Positions 24,701 through 35,900 of a DNA stretch of 64,000 nucleotides are shown one piece after another (position 1 is the stretch's first letter; every line of letters starts with the position of its first letter). This DNA comes from Urophycis tenuis (Eukaryota; Chordata; Actinopteri; Gadiformes; Phycidae). The stretch is taken from positions 149,001-213,000 of the forward strand of contig JAXIVH010000155.1 in assembly GCA_036785325.1 (NCBI GenBank). Direction: 5' to 3'. The position numbers and the translations under genes are program-made. The notes under the pieces are model-generated. The model was given only the letters and a program-made list of their open reading frames with translations. It searched no databases and was not told where the DNA came from.

Positions 24701-26214
24701 GGATAAAGGTGAACATATGCAGGGCACACGCCATACAGTGATGCCTCCTGGAGAAAGAGTTGGATGGCGAACCGTGCATAGTCAGAGTCCAGGCCAATGA
24801 CCCCCACCCAGGTCCAGCCAAAGTGGATGACCAAGCGAGCCAGGGCTCTGACCTGGAAGGCATCACTGGGCATGGTGCGCATGAACATGGGAAACTCTTT
24901 CTGCTCGCTCAGACAGCTGCAGGACGCAAAGTAGCTCACCTAGTGAAGGGACAAGCAGAAGAATACTTTTCCGTCAAAATGTTTCTGAAATATACATTTT
25001 ACATAAACATGGCATAAACATGGCATTATCCTCATGTTAATGTTATGTACAATATACATATAAAAAAACATGTGAACAGATATATTGACCTAGACCAAAA
25101 TACATAATGATATATACAAGTCAAATAAAGAGTTACATATATGATTTAAAGAACAAAATTAATATAGTCTTACCAGGGGGATGTGAAAGGGGCCCAGGCT
25201 TCTAAGCAGAGCCATAGACACACCAGAGGATGCATCTCCTATGATAACAGGGGACACAGACCTGGTGACATCGGCACAACCTAAATCTCTAGACCTGGGG
25301 CCTAAACGAATCGGATCTCCCTTCCACGTAAGCACCCCGTCTGCCTCCAGACTCCTGTTCCCGAAGGCCCCGGGGCCCGGCTGTCCATTCACCAGAAGCA
25401 GGGAGGCCTTTAGAGACACGGGGATGTCATTGCAGCTGTCTCTGATGTGGAACCCCAGCTTCAGCTCTGGCAGCAGGTCACTGCGCTGGTTGATCTCCCT
25501 GATGGCGAAGGTCATGGTCTGCATCCAACGTAGGGCGCGTGCACTGAAACTAAACAATTTCTTGATGTTAATCAGATGTATACTCAACAAGTAAACCATG
25601 TTATACCAGGGCTGTAGTACTCAAGTCCGGTCTTGGACTCGAGTCTGGACTCACTGGTTTTTGCCCTACTAACGTAACATTATTGTCATTCATTTTAATT
25701 GATTCACACACACTGACAAACAACGATGTCCACCAATTCTGCCATAATAAAATATGACTTGTTTTTTTCTGTCCTGGACTCAGTCTTGATTCGGACTCAA
25801 ATATTTTTGGACTCAGTCTTGTCTTGGACTCGAACCTCTTAGCACTCGGTCTTGACCTGGTCTTGAGTAGTCCTGGTCTTGGTTTTGTCTAGGACTCGAC
25901 AAAGGTGGTCTTGACTACAGCCCTGTATTATACATGCATAGAATACAGAGATGTTAGATGCTCAAAATGTTGACTTACTACTTGTATGAGCCAGGTTCTG
26001 GTTTGGATGTATACGTTGGAAGAGAAGACACACGGGTGTAGTGTACAGGAAAGACTCCCCCTAACACCACATCTCCATCTTCGTAAAAATAGTTAGAATC
26101 TTCTCCAATGAAAGCACAGTCGCTGAAGAACGCAGCTGAACTAACATCGAGGTCATTCAAGAGACACATGCCTGATAGAAGAACAATCTTGGCAGCAATG
26201 TGAGCCATCACCAC
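21785..26214 (-). CDS. OlfC/V2R-like receptor, tandem copy B
   Basis: Minus-strand exons: 25979..26214, 25174..25549, 24652..24939, 23737..24285, 23363..23584, 22871..22994, 22310..22782, 21785..22207, giving 896 residues. Domain order and exon sizes are identical to copy A. The pocket segment reads DSDYAR, with alanine in place of the glycine in copy A. The start is ATG 26,214 (MVMAHIAAK); ATG 26,208 is also possible. Intron 1 carries a 319-bp hAT-type MITE. The membrane exon is nearly the same as in copy C, but the last exon has its own variants (NMGYLRTT, ARELPDNF), so the copies are mosaics. The poly(A) signal is at 21,753-21,748. No disruption found. Confidence 0.94.
25607..25925. mobile_element. 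hAT-type MITE in intron 1 of tandem copy B
   Basis: A 319-bp element absent from the same intron in copies A and C. The ends are inverted, CAGGGCTGTAGT at both termini, and the flanks are TGTTATAC and TATTATAC, an 8-bp target duplication with one mismatch. Eight-bp duplications and CAGGG ends are typical of hAT transposons. Internally it is rich in GGACTCGAG/CTTGGACTC words and has no coding frame. Confidence 0.85.
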
Positions 26215-26353
26215 TGCTGAATTATTATCATAAATATTGCTATAGTATATTTAATTCCAGAGACTATCTGACCTTCACATGAGCATGATGTAAATTCAAA
26301 TTATGTTGTAATTAATGTTTTATACACTTCTTACTTGTGATTTTAAACATGAG

Positions 26354-26378
26354 AGGACCGCCCAGTTATGACATCGTG
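26354..26378 (-). promoter_or_regulatory. conserved upstream motif, copy B
   Basis: GGACCGCCCAGTTATGACAT (plus-strand reading), 140 bp before the start codon of tandem copy B. Same word as upstream of copies A and C. Confidence 0.5.
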
Positions 26379-26819
26379 TTTTTTCTTTTCTTTTTTTTTT
26401 TTTGAGAAAAAGCCTCCGCATTTTTTTTTTTAAAGTGACATGGTTGATATATTTGTTTTAATCTAATTCTGAACATAGACTATTTTGTGCAGGTAACAAT
26501 TCTCATAAAAAATATTCATAAATACTGTAAATGTGTGTGTGTCCAAGAAAGGAAGCTTCTGATCAAAACTCTATGTAGCCTATTTTATTGAAAATGTTTC
26601 ATAAAGTTATTATTTTTTGGGATCATTATAGGTTTATTTTGTTTTCAAATGTTGTTGCTTGCACTTTTTTAAGATGAAATTATTGTTGGATTGACATCAA
26701 TATGGTTTTGACTCTTCAGTGAACCTAAGAATCTGAGTGTTCCACTCTTTAAAAAGGACTCGAAAATAACTGATTGTGTGTTTCAACAAATAAGCAAAGA
26801 TGTGACAGCTGAAAAGTTG

Positions 26820-26965
26820 ATCCTGGCTTGTTGATCAATATGTTTGCACCTTAATGTTATATAATATTTATTAAGCCTGTGCAAATTAATATAAAAATGT
26901 CAAGGGGAAAACTGTAAATAATAACATTTTAATGTTCATCATGAATCATTAAGTGCATACTATCA
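26820..26965 (+). pseudogene. second relic of an OlfC last exon and 3' flank
   Basis: TTGATCAATATGTTTGCACC, then TTATATAATATTTATTAAGC, GGGGAAAACTGTAAATA and a degraded poly(A) region, parallel to the relic at 21,115 and to the end of the gene at 14,731-14,870. Its presence in each array unit shows that the duplicated unit began inside that gene's last exon. Confidence 0.75.
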
Positions 26966-27444
26966 ATTGATCCATTTTTTTAATTGTTTTATTTCAAAGG
27001 CTTGTTTTATTGACAAATATATTATTTGGGCTATGTATTAGTATGGACTTATGATTAAACATTAGGGAACATAGGAAATTATAGCTGAGATATGTGAAAA
27101 AATAATTATATGATATTATATCAGGTATGTTAGACAGACAGACATAAATACTTTAATAATAACAGTGGACAATTGCTTTTGTTACAAATACTCCAAGGGA
27201 AAGATAGAATGGTGAAAGGGAAAAGATAAACAATATAGAAGTATGAAAGGAAAAATACCAACAGTATAGATGTTACGTATGTATGTTTGGCATCATAATG
27301 CAAGTATCTGAGTTTAAAGTTTACAATTATTTTTTCATTCGAGACATACAGAAGACAGATAAGACATTAAACATTGACAAAAACATATGCAAAGTACCAT
27401 CTATGCATTTATTTTAGAATATACATTTCCTTATGTTAATGTAC

Positions 27445-30400
27445 TCATTTAAGCATCATATTCTTCTTACTATTTTTTTCTGGCTCGAAAATAATAATGT
27501 AGCACTTTGGAGCAAAAATACACAAAAGAAGCCCATAAGCAGAAGCAAGAATAGCAAAAATGTGGACAGCCACGGTGTATTTACCGGCAGTGCTCACATA
27601 GACGGGAATGAAGGTGATCCACACCGCAAAAAAAATTAGCATGCTGAATGTAATGAACTTAGCTTCATTAAAATTATCTGGCAACCCGCGGGCTAAAAAC
27701 GCCATCACAAAGCACAGGCATGCTAGGAGTCCAACGTAGCCCAGAACACTCCAGAAGCCTATCTCCGAGCCAATAGCACACTCAATAATGATGGTGGTCC
27801 TGAGGTAGCCCGTGTTGCTATTGGAGAAAGGTGGGGAGATGAGCAGCCAGATAAGACAGATCAAGCCCTGTAAAGTGGTAAGATGGGACAGAGTATTTTT
27901 TAATGTTGAACTAGGCCTTTGCATCTATTGATTTATTTAACTTTGACATTTGATTTTCACTGTATGCTGTTTTTACCTGGACCACCGTGCACAAAAGCAC
28001 ACTTGCTTTTTGCTGATTGGGTCCAAACCACTTCATAACACTACTTCCTGGCAGCGTGGCCCTGAAAGCCATTAGGACCACTACTGTCTTAGCGAGGAGG
28101 CAGGAGATGCATAGGGCAAAGCTGATGCCGAACGCTGGGTACCGAATTCGGCACAGCCAATCAGAGGGCTCACCGATGAACAAAAGACCAATGAGAAAAC
28201 AGCTGGCCAGGAACAGCAGAAGAAAAAAGCTCAGTTCCATGTTGTTTGCCCGGACAATGGGCGTGGCCCTGTGTTTGTAGAACATAGCCAGAACAAGCAG
28301 AGAAGAACACGCTCCAAGGACCGATCCAGCACACAGAACCATCCCCATTGGCTCCTTGTAAGACAAGAACTCAACATTCTTTGGGAGGCAAAGGTCTCTC
28401 ATGCCGTTAGGCCACATGTGATCTGGGCACCGTGTGCAGTCTAAAGAATCTGGTAGTAGAAAGAGAAGGGCAACAATGTTTTCAAATAAACAGAAAAAAA
28501 AAACATCCCTTAAAAAAAGTGACAGTTAGAACATAACCCACCGGTGCTGTTGCTGACCTCGCCTTCAGCACAGGTGACACAGTCAAAACAGCAGACGGGC
28601 TTGCCCTTCCTCCTGGCTACACGTTTCCCTGGTGGGCAGCTCTCACTGCACACAGACTGGACTGCCTGACAGGCAAAACAAGGCCACTCAGAGATGGACC
28701 TGGGCTGGACACAGCTGGTTTATCTTTATTTGGTGGCTGTAAGTGCACCCCTTGAACTGATATTAGCATACATATGATGCTAGTATTGGCAAAAAAACAT
28801 GCAGCATGGTAGCAAACAGTTTTAAGAAAAATAACATGATGCATATGTCTCAGGAAAACACATTCTTTATTATTATATTATTTTTTCTCTTGAAATGATC
28901 GGCAAAAGTTGACAAATATGATATCTAATAGATGAAAAACCAAAATCAGCAGATTCCCGAATGCAGTGATTAAATTAACACAGAACAGTCTTACAGGAAA
29001 AGGAGGCCTGAGGAGTATTTTTAGCGAACACACCTGTTGTTCAACAGGCCATTGAATGGCAGATTCATTCACCACCAGGCTGAGCTCAGGAGACAAGGAG
29101 GCATCGTAAAACCCAACCTTCACCAGCCGCAGAGAGCCATCCAGCTCCCTTTGCCAGTTCATGAGGTCATACGAAGCGATGGGGTCACCATTAGGGTCAA
29201 AGTCCACTTTCTCACCCAATATGGAGAATTTAGTACTCTTCATGTAGTGGAATAGCTAAAGGGAGGATGACAATTATTTTTTCACATTATATAATGCATA
29301 AATATATGTGTCAAATATTAATAATTGAAAAAATATATATACAGATTAATATTTAAGAATATTTGCCCCTATATATATATGATATTTGAAATATCACGTA
29401 TTATTGCAACAGCTTTGTATATAAATCATATCAATGAAAGTACATGTCAACACACCTGCCACGGCTCTACACTCTTAGGGTTTCCACAGGTGCCGTTCAC
29501 AAAAGGCCCCTGCCCTGCTTCACAGTCACTCATTCTCTGCAGCGCATGGGCCACCAAATACACAGCCTTGTACACGTTATATGACACCCTGAGCTGGCTC
29601 ACGTCCGAGAAGGCAGAGTACACGTTGTTCAAATCCTCCATGCCACTGCAAGGCTTTCGGTCCAGATGATTGACCATGTGAGAATGCATGTTAAGAGAGC
29701 CATTCAGTCTGCAGTTGAGCGTCTCTTCCCAGAGCTCTGTGAGGAAAGCCGAGTCGTGGATGTTGGATGGTTGAAGCCTGGACAGATACTGCTTCAACCC
29801 CGGGAGAACCTCGGCTCTGCGAATACCAAAGCCTAAAGTGCCGCTCAAAAGGTCGCCAAACTCCTCCCAAAGTGAGTTGGCGGTGGCCCAGGCCTCGCCC
29901 GCGATCCACTGGATGCCTGTGATGTTCCGTCGCCGAATGGCTCCCATGATGCTGCGCACTTCTGACTCACTGCAGAAGTTAATGATGACCTTTGAAGATG
30001 ACCCCTAATAACACAATAAATACATAGTCAGTGAGTTTTAGAAAGTCTGGACAAATAGTATAATAAAAAAAGAATAGCATAAGAAGTAATGGAGAAACAC
30101 TCAAACTCCATAGGAAGACCTTTTATTTAGCGTTGCTGAAATGACTTGCTCAAATTGACTAGAATGACACGTTGTATATACCACGTGTTTATGACAACAC
30201 TTCCATTCTGATTTCCATAACCTTAATTGAGTGTTTCATTCAGGTTTATTTTGATTATGTACTGTTTTTTATTCCAACCTGATTTCAATGATAATAAAAC
30301 TTTTAATCAGTTTACATCTACCTGAATGATAACCAGCTTACATCTACCTGAATGATAACCAGCTTACATCTACCTGAATGATATCCAGGAGCTCATCCAG

Positions 30401-31611
30401 AGGCTGCTGACTTAGAACTATGGGATAAAGGTGAACATATGCAGGGCACACGCCATACAGTGATGCCTCCTGGAGAAAGAGCTGTACGGCGAAGCGCGCA
30501 TAGTCAGATTCCTGGCCAATGACCCCCACCCAGGTCCAGCCAAAGTGGATGACCAAGCGAGCCAGGGCTCTGACCTGGAAGGCATCACTGGGCATGGTGC
30601 GCATGAACATGGGAAACTCTTTCTGCTCGCTCAGACAGCTGCAGGATGCAAAGTAGCTCACCTAGTGAAGGGACAAGCAGAGGAATACATTTCCGTCAAA
30701 ATTTTTCTGAAATGTACATTTTAAATAAATATTTGACATTAATATTAGTCATTATCGTCATGTAAATGTTTTGTACAATATACTTGTAAAAACATGTGAA
30801 CATACTGTATATATTGACCTAGACCAAAATACATAATGATATATACAAGTCAAATAAAGAGTTACATATGTGATTTAAAGAACAAAATTAATATAGTCTT
30901 ACCAGGGGGATGTGAAAGGGGCCCAGGCTTCTAAGCAGAGCCATTGACACACCAGAGGATGCATCTCCTATGATAACAGGGGACACAGACCTGGTGACAT
31001 CGGCACAACCTAAATCTCTAGACCTGGGGCCTAAACGAATCGGATCTCCCTTCCACGTAAGCACCCCGTCTGCCTCCAAACTCCTGTTCCTGAAGGCCCC
31101 GGGGCCCGGCTGTCCATTCACCAGAAGCAGGGAGGCCTTTAGAGACACGGGGATGTCATCGCAGCTGTCTCTGATGTGGAACCCCAGCTTCAGCTCTGGC
31201 AGCAGGTCACTGCGCTGGTTGATCTCCCTGATGGCGAAGGTCATGGTCTGCATCCAACGTAGGGCGCGTGCACTGAAACTAAACATGTTCTTGATGTTAA
31301 TCAGATGTACACTCAACAAGTAAAACATTATACATGCATAGAACACAGAGATGTTAGATGCTCAAAATGTTGACTTACTACTTGTATGAGCCAGGTTCTG
31401 GTTCGGATATGTACGTTGGAAGAGAAGACACACGGGTGTAGTGTACAGGAAAGACTCCCCCTAACACCACATCTCCATCTTCGTAAAAATAGTTAGAGTC
31501 TTCTCCAATGAAAGCACAGTCGCTGAAGATGGCAGCTGAACTAACATCGAGGTCATTCAAGAGACACATGCCTGATAGAAGAACAATCTTGGCAGCAATG
31601 TGAGTCATCAC
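27445..31611 (-). CDS. OlfC/V2R-like receptor, tandem copy C
   Basis: Minus-strand exons: 31379..31611, 30903..31278, 30374..30661, 29456..30004, 29034..29255, 28542..28665, 27977..28449, 27445..27867, giving 895 residues. Same domains as copies A and B; the pocket segment is ESDYAR. It shares most ligand-domain residues and the start of the membrane domain with copy B, but its last exon (NTGYLRTT, ARGLPDNF) with copy A. The donor of exon 3 lies in a 26-bp unit repeated three times (30,312-30,389). Using the outer donors would add 26 or 52 nt and shift the frame. Poly(A) signal at 27,413-27,408. No disruption found. Confidence 0.94.
30312..30389. repeat. 26-bp triplication across a splice donor
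   Basis: Three tandem copies of TTACATCTACCTGAATGATA plus six bases, at a 26-bp period. The unit spans the end of exon 3 and its GT donor in tandem copy C. Copies A and B have one unit only. Confidence 0.85.
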
Positions 31612-31763
31612 TGCTGCTGAATTGCTGTGATCAATTTTGCTATAATCTAGTCTCCTAAAGTTTAATTCTTGAAACTAACTGACCTCCACATGTGCACAAT
31701 AACGGAAATTATATTCCAAGCATTATTATATAGACTTGTGCGTAGTGAATATTAACATGAAAG

Positions 31764-31786
31764 TACCGCCCAGTTATGACATTGTG
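31764..31786 (-). promoter_or_regulatory. conserved upstream motif, copy C
   Basis: TACCGCCCAGTTATGACATT (plus-strand reading), 153 bp before the start codon of tandem copy C. Same word as at 20,659 and 26,354, although most surrounding bases differ from the other two copies. Confidence 0.5.
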
Positions 31787-32519
31787 GGTTGTTGTTTTTT
31801 TATAGGCTCTGCATTTGTGATTTCTCTTTACCCAACGCTTCATTAAATAACATTATTTGATGACCCAATGATGGTCATCAAAAATGTGTTGAGTTATAAT
31901 AGAATAAGAATTAAGACAAAGCTCCTAAAGTGACATGCTTCATGAAAGTGTTTGTATCTAATTCTTAAGATAGACCTTTTTGCGCTTACAATATTTATGA
32001 ATATTTATATTACAATTATTCTGTGCTCAAAAAAGTCCATCATCAGAATCAGATACAAACAAATTCATGCAACAATTATTTGAAATGTTTTGAAAGTATT
32101 TTTTTTTGGGGTTATAATGGTTAAAGGTTCATTGAGACCACTTGACAGCGGTGAGTTATCTTGACAAATACGAAATAAACAAATAAATAAATAAATGCGT
32201 AATGTATTGTTGTGTTTATGTAGTAAATACAAAAATACATCTTTGCCATTCATCAAAATTAGCGATGGGATTTCATGAAATGTCAAGGTTAATGACCCCT
32301 TTGAATTCAGCCTCATATATAGGGAAAAGCACCAGGGTTAACAACGTCATCAACATCCTATAGTCTGATATATATTTCCTATACATCCTATATTTTTTTG
32401 TAATTATGTGTGAGAGTACCGACATCATCTATGTCTGATACATACATAGACGAAAATATGTTCCATATAGTATGATCCATGTCTTCATGGTAATGAAGCA
32501 TTTTAGACTATCGTTAAAA

Positions 32520-32637
32520 AAAAAAATATATATATAAAATAATAAATAAACAACAAAAATAATAATAAATACATAATAAATAATAATAAATAATAAATAA
32601 AAATATATATATAATAATAACAATAATAATAGCAGTG

Positions 32638-32698
<61 letters not shown>

Positions 32699-32715
32699 TA
32701 ATAATAATAATAATA
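32520..32715. repeat. (AAT)n microsatellite
   Basis: An A/T-only stretch with a core of about 25 ATA/TAA units at 32,638-32,715. Confidence 0.9.
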
Positions 32716-32929
32716 CACAAAAACTCTTGAAGATGAATGAAGATGAAGATGAAGAGCATTGACCTCGATCAACCAATTGGATGTGACAAAAACACCAACA
32801 CCAGGGACTGGTTTGGGGGTTAGGATTGTTTGACGTCTTGAGATGAAAGGTGGGGCAGGGGATACATATACATTGACTCCTGCCTGGATTTTTTTTATCC
32901 ATTTGGAGAAGGGTGGGTGTTAAAACGAC

Positions 32930-35900
32930 ATGGCTCCTTTATTCTTCATATTGGTCAAACCTCTGTGTGTCACTGTCTTATTCCAAGGTGCATGTGCAGA
33001 CTCTGCACCTCTTGTGAAAGGCTGCTCATTGCAGAGCAGTTTTGAGCCAGCGTTTGTCGCTGCTGGTGACTACATCATTGGGGGAATCTTTCCGCTTCAC
33101 TACAACCAGGAGATGCCAGACCTCAATTCTACCTACAGACCACCAGCTGTTAAGTGCAATGGGCAAGTTAAATCAACTTAAATCAAGTTAAATCAAGTAA
33201 AATCAGGTTAAATTAAGAAAAAAATTATAAGTAGTATCTGTGTAATTTTTTTAATTTTCGAAAACGCTTCCCCTGATTCAAAGGATTGTCGTCATACGTA
33301 ATGTTATGTACACATCCATGTTACGTGTGGTATGTTTGTCTGCATGCAGGTTTGATCCCAGGGCTTTCCGCTGGGCACAGACCATGCGGCTGGCAGTTGA
33401 AGAAATAAACCAAAGCAAGAAGCTGTTACCTAATCACACGCTGGGCTACAAGATCTTTGACTCATGCGCATACCCGCTGACAGGCCAACGGGCGGCCCTG
33501 GCAATGCTGAATGGTCTGGCGGAGGCCCACTCACCCATGTGCCCTGGTGCCTCCCCCCTGCTTGCCATCATTGGGGAGTCGGGCTCTGCCCAGTCAATTG
33601 TGGTGTCTAGAATCCTCCAGCCTTTCAGAATACCGATGGTACAGATCACTTTGAACCAAATGTGAACTAAATCTGTTTACATTTAGTCATTTAGCAGATT
33701 ATGTTTCTACATTTATATGAGTATTCAAGGAAAATGGTGAACAATGATAATTAGCAGAATTAAGAGAGGAAATGCCATGAATGTTAACAATGTGTGCTGT
33801 TGTTTTGTTTTTAACACATTCTGTCCTAGATCAGTTACTTCTCCTCGTGTGCATGTCTCAGCGACAGGACAAAATATCCCACTTTTTTCAGAGTGATTCC
33901 AAATGACGACTATCAGGTAACACAGCTAACGATAATTCATAAGTATTATTATCTACAACAAAATGAGACATGCCAATGCAAATGCAAATGCCAACTGCAG
34001 TGCTGAGATGTGTGTGTGAGGTGCACGCATGCACGCTCTGCACACGCACCTCATACAATGGCGGCACAATGTAACATATGAAATAGCATGTGAGCGCACT
34101 TCCGTTGGGTTAGGGTTAACTGATGTCCCTGCCGGATCCTCTCTCCATTAAGCTCCACTTCGTACAGCCCAATCAGGTCTAGCCAAGTCACTTGCATTGC
34201 ATTTATTTTTCTCTTTATGCTTCTTACGTTGAGTTTAATAGCCATTCATGAGCTGATGCCAATTACAGTATCACCATGTGTGTTATTCTTATATCTGTGT
34301 TATTCTAGGTGTGTTATTATATGTGTGTTATTCTTATACTGGAGCAGAACTTCAGTTCCATTTTATTGTTATTATTACAATTATACTCTAAGGCAAAACA
34401 AAAATATCATGAAATGTGTGTATCACATGTTTACAATGCAATGCAATTGACCCATATTTGATCAAAAGCAATGTAAATATTCCAGTAGATCACAAACAAA
34501 AGGCTGAATTGAGTCTTACCATGTACCTAGGTTAAAGCCATCGCCCAGCTGCTGCTGCGGTTCCAGTGGACCTGGGTGGGCTTGGTCCGAGGGGACCATG
34601 AGTATGGACGCTTTGCTGTGCAAGGTCTTCTCAGGGAGCTGAAGGGAACAGGAGTGTGTGTCGCCTACCAGGAGATGATCCCTTTGCTCTACAACCGCCA
34701 GAGAGCTCTTGAGATAATGCAGGTAGAGGCAAACATATATGAGATATATTAGACAAGTCATTGTTTATATTAGTATATATAGTTTATATTATAAGAGTAT
34801 TGGTGTTATATGAGTACATATAATGTACAATTAATAAACATAATGTATGAGCTCATGTTTAATGTAATGTACTGTCAATGTACTTAATGTACTTAATGTA
34901 CTGTCAATGTAAACAGACCTTTGCCTCCCTGAATTGTGCTCTGGTTCTGACTTAGCACTCTCTTTCTCTTGATGTTGTATTTTTTGAAGGTGATGCAAAG
35001 CTCCGGGGCAAAGGTGGTGGTAGTGTTCTCCGCTGAAGGGGAAATGACTCCCTTCCTGAAAGACTACATGATGCTCAACATCACAGGAATCCAATGGGTG
35101 GCCAGCGAGGCCTGGGTCACCGCCTCTGTGTTCACCGGCAGGGAATTCTACCCCTACCTAGGAGGCACCATTGGTTTCGGCATCAGGCAGGGCCACATCC
35201 AGGGGCTTAAGGGCTACCTGGAGACGGTAGACCCTCAGACGTATCCCTCTAATCCTCTGGTCCAGGAGCTCTGGGGAGCCTTGTACGGCTGCTATCCTTC
35301 TCGCACATTCAACTCCCCACTGCCCCCCTGCTCAGGGCAAGAGTCGCTTCTGGAGCACCATTCGGCCTACATGAACACGTCGAGCCCCAGAGTCGCTTAC
35401 AACGTCTACAAGGCTGTATATGCGGTCGCCCATTCCCTAAACAACCTCCTTGGCTGTCAAGAACATAGCGGGCCCTTCTACAACAAGTCATGTGCTCGGA
35501 TAAATGACATACAACCCTGGCAGGTACCTCACAAAATGGTGCATGTTTTAGTACTGGTCTTGTTTCACTCAAATAAAGAAATCTCATGTTGTATGTTTGT
35601 GCCCCAAGCTCCAGCATTATCTCCAGGAAGTAGCGTTCAATATTGCTGGGGAGGAGGTGAACTTTGACCAAAAGGGAGACTCAATACCTTACTACGACAT
35701 AATCAACTGGCAGAGAGGCCCTGGTGGAAATATTGAATTTGTCAATATTGGGTTGTTTGATGGAACAAAGGCTGCCGGGAAGGAGCTTGTGATCCAGGAA
35801 GAGAAGATAGTTTGGGCAGGCCACCAGAGCGAGGCAAGCTGCTCACACTGTGTATTTACCCACATCAGATGCCACCTGTTGAAGATATGTAGGTTGAGGT

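Larger units (their letters stand above)
26215..27444. other. intergenic region inside the tandem array
   Basis: Mirrors 20,497-21,784: the conserved upstream motif at 26,354, the conserved block at 26,529, an OlfC 3' relic at 26,820-26,965, and a poly(A) signal for the next gene at 27,413-27,408. No gene. Confidence 0.6.
31612..32929. other. intergenic region between divergent receptor genes
   Basis: Lies between the start codons of minus-strand copy C and the plus-strand gene at 32,930. Holds the conserved motif at 31,764, a diverged version of the conserved distal block (about 32,010-32,130), and a long (AAT)n/AT-rich tract at 32,520-32,715. Long poly-Leu/Ile/Tyr frames here are microsatellite artefacts. 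Confidence 0.6.

Noticed and set aside
32429..32902. Long poly-Leu/Ile/Tyr open frames in three frames
   Set aside because: Produced by the (AAT)n microsatellite.
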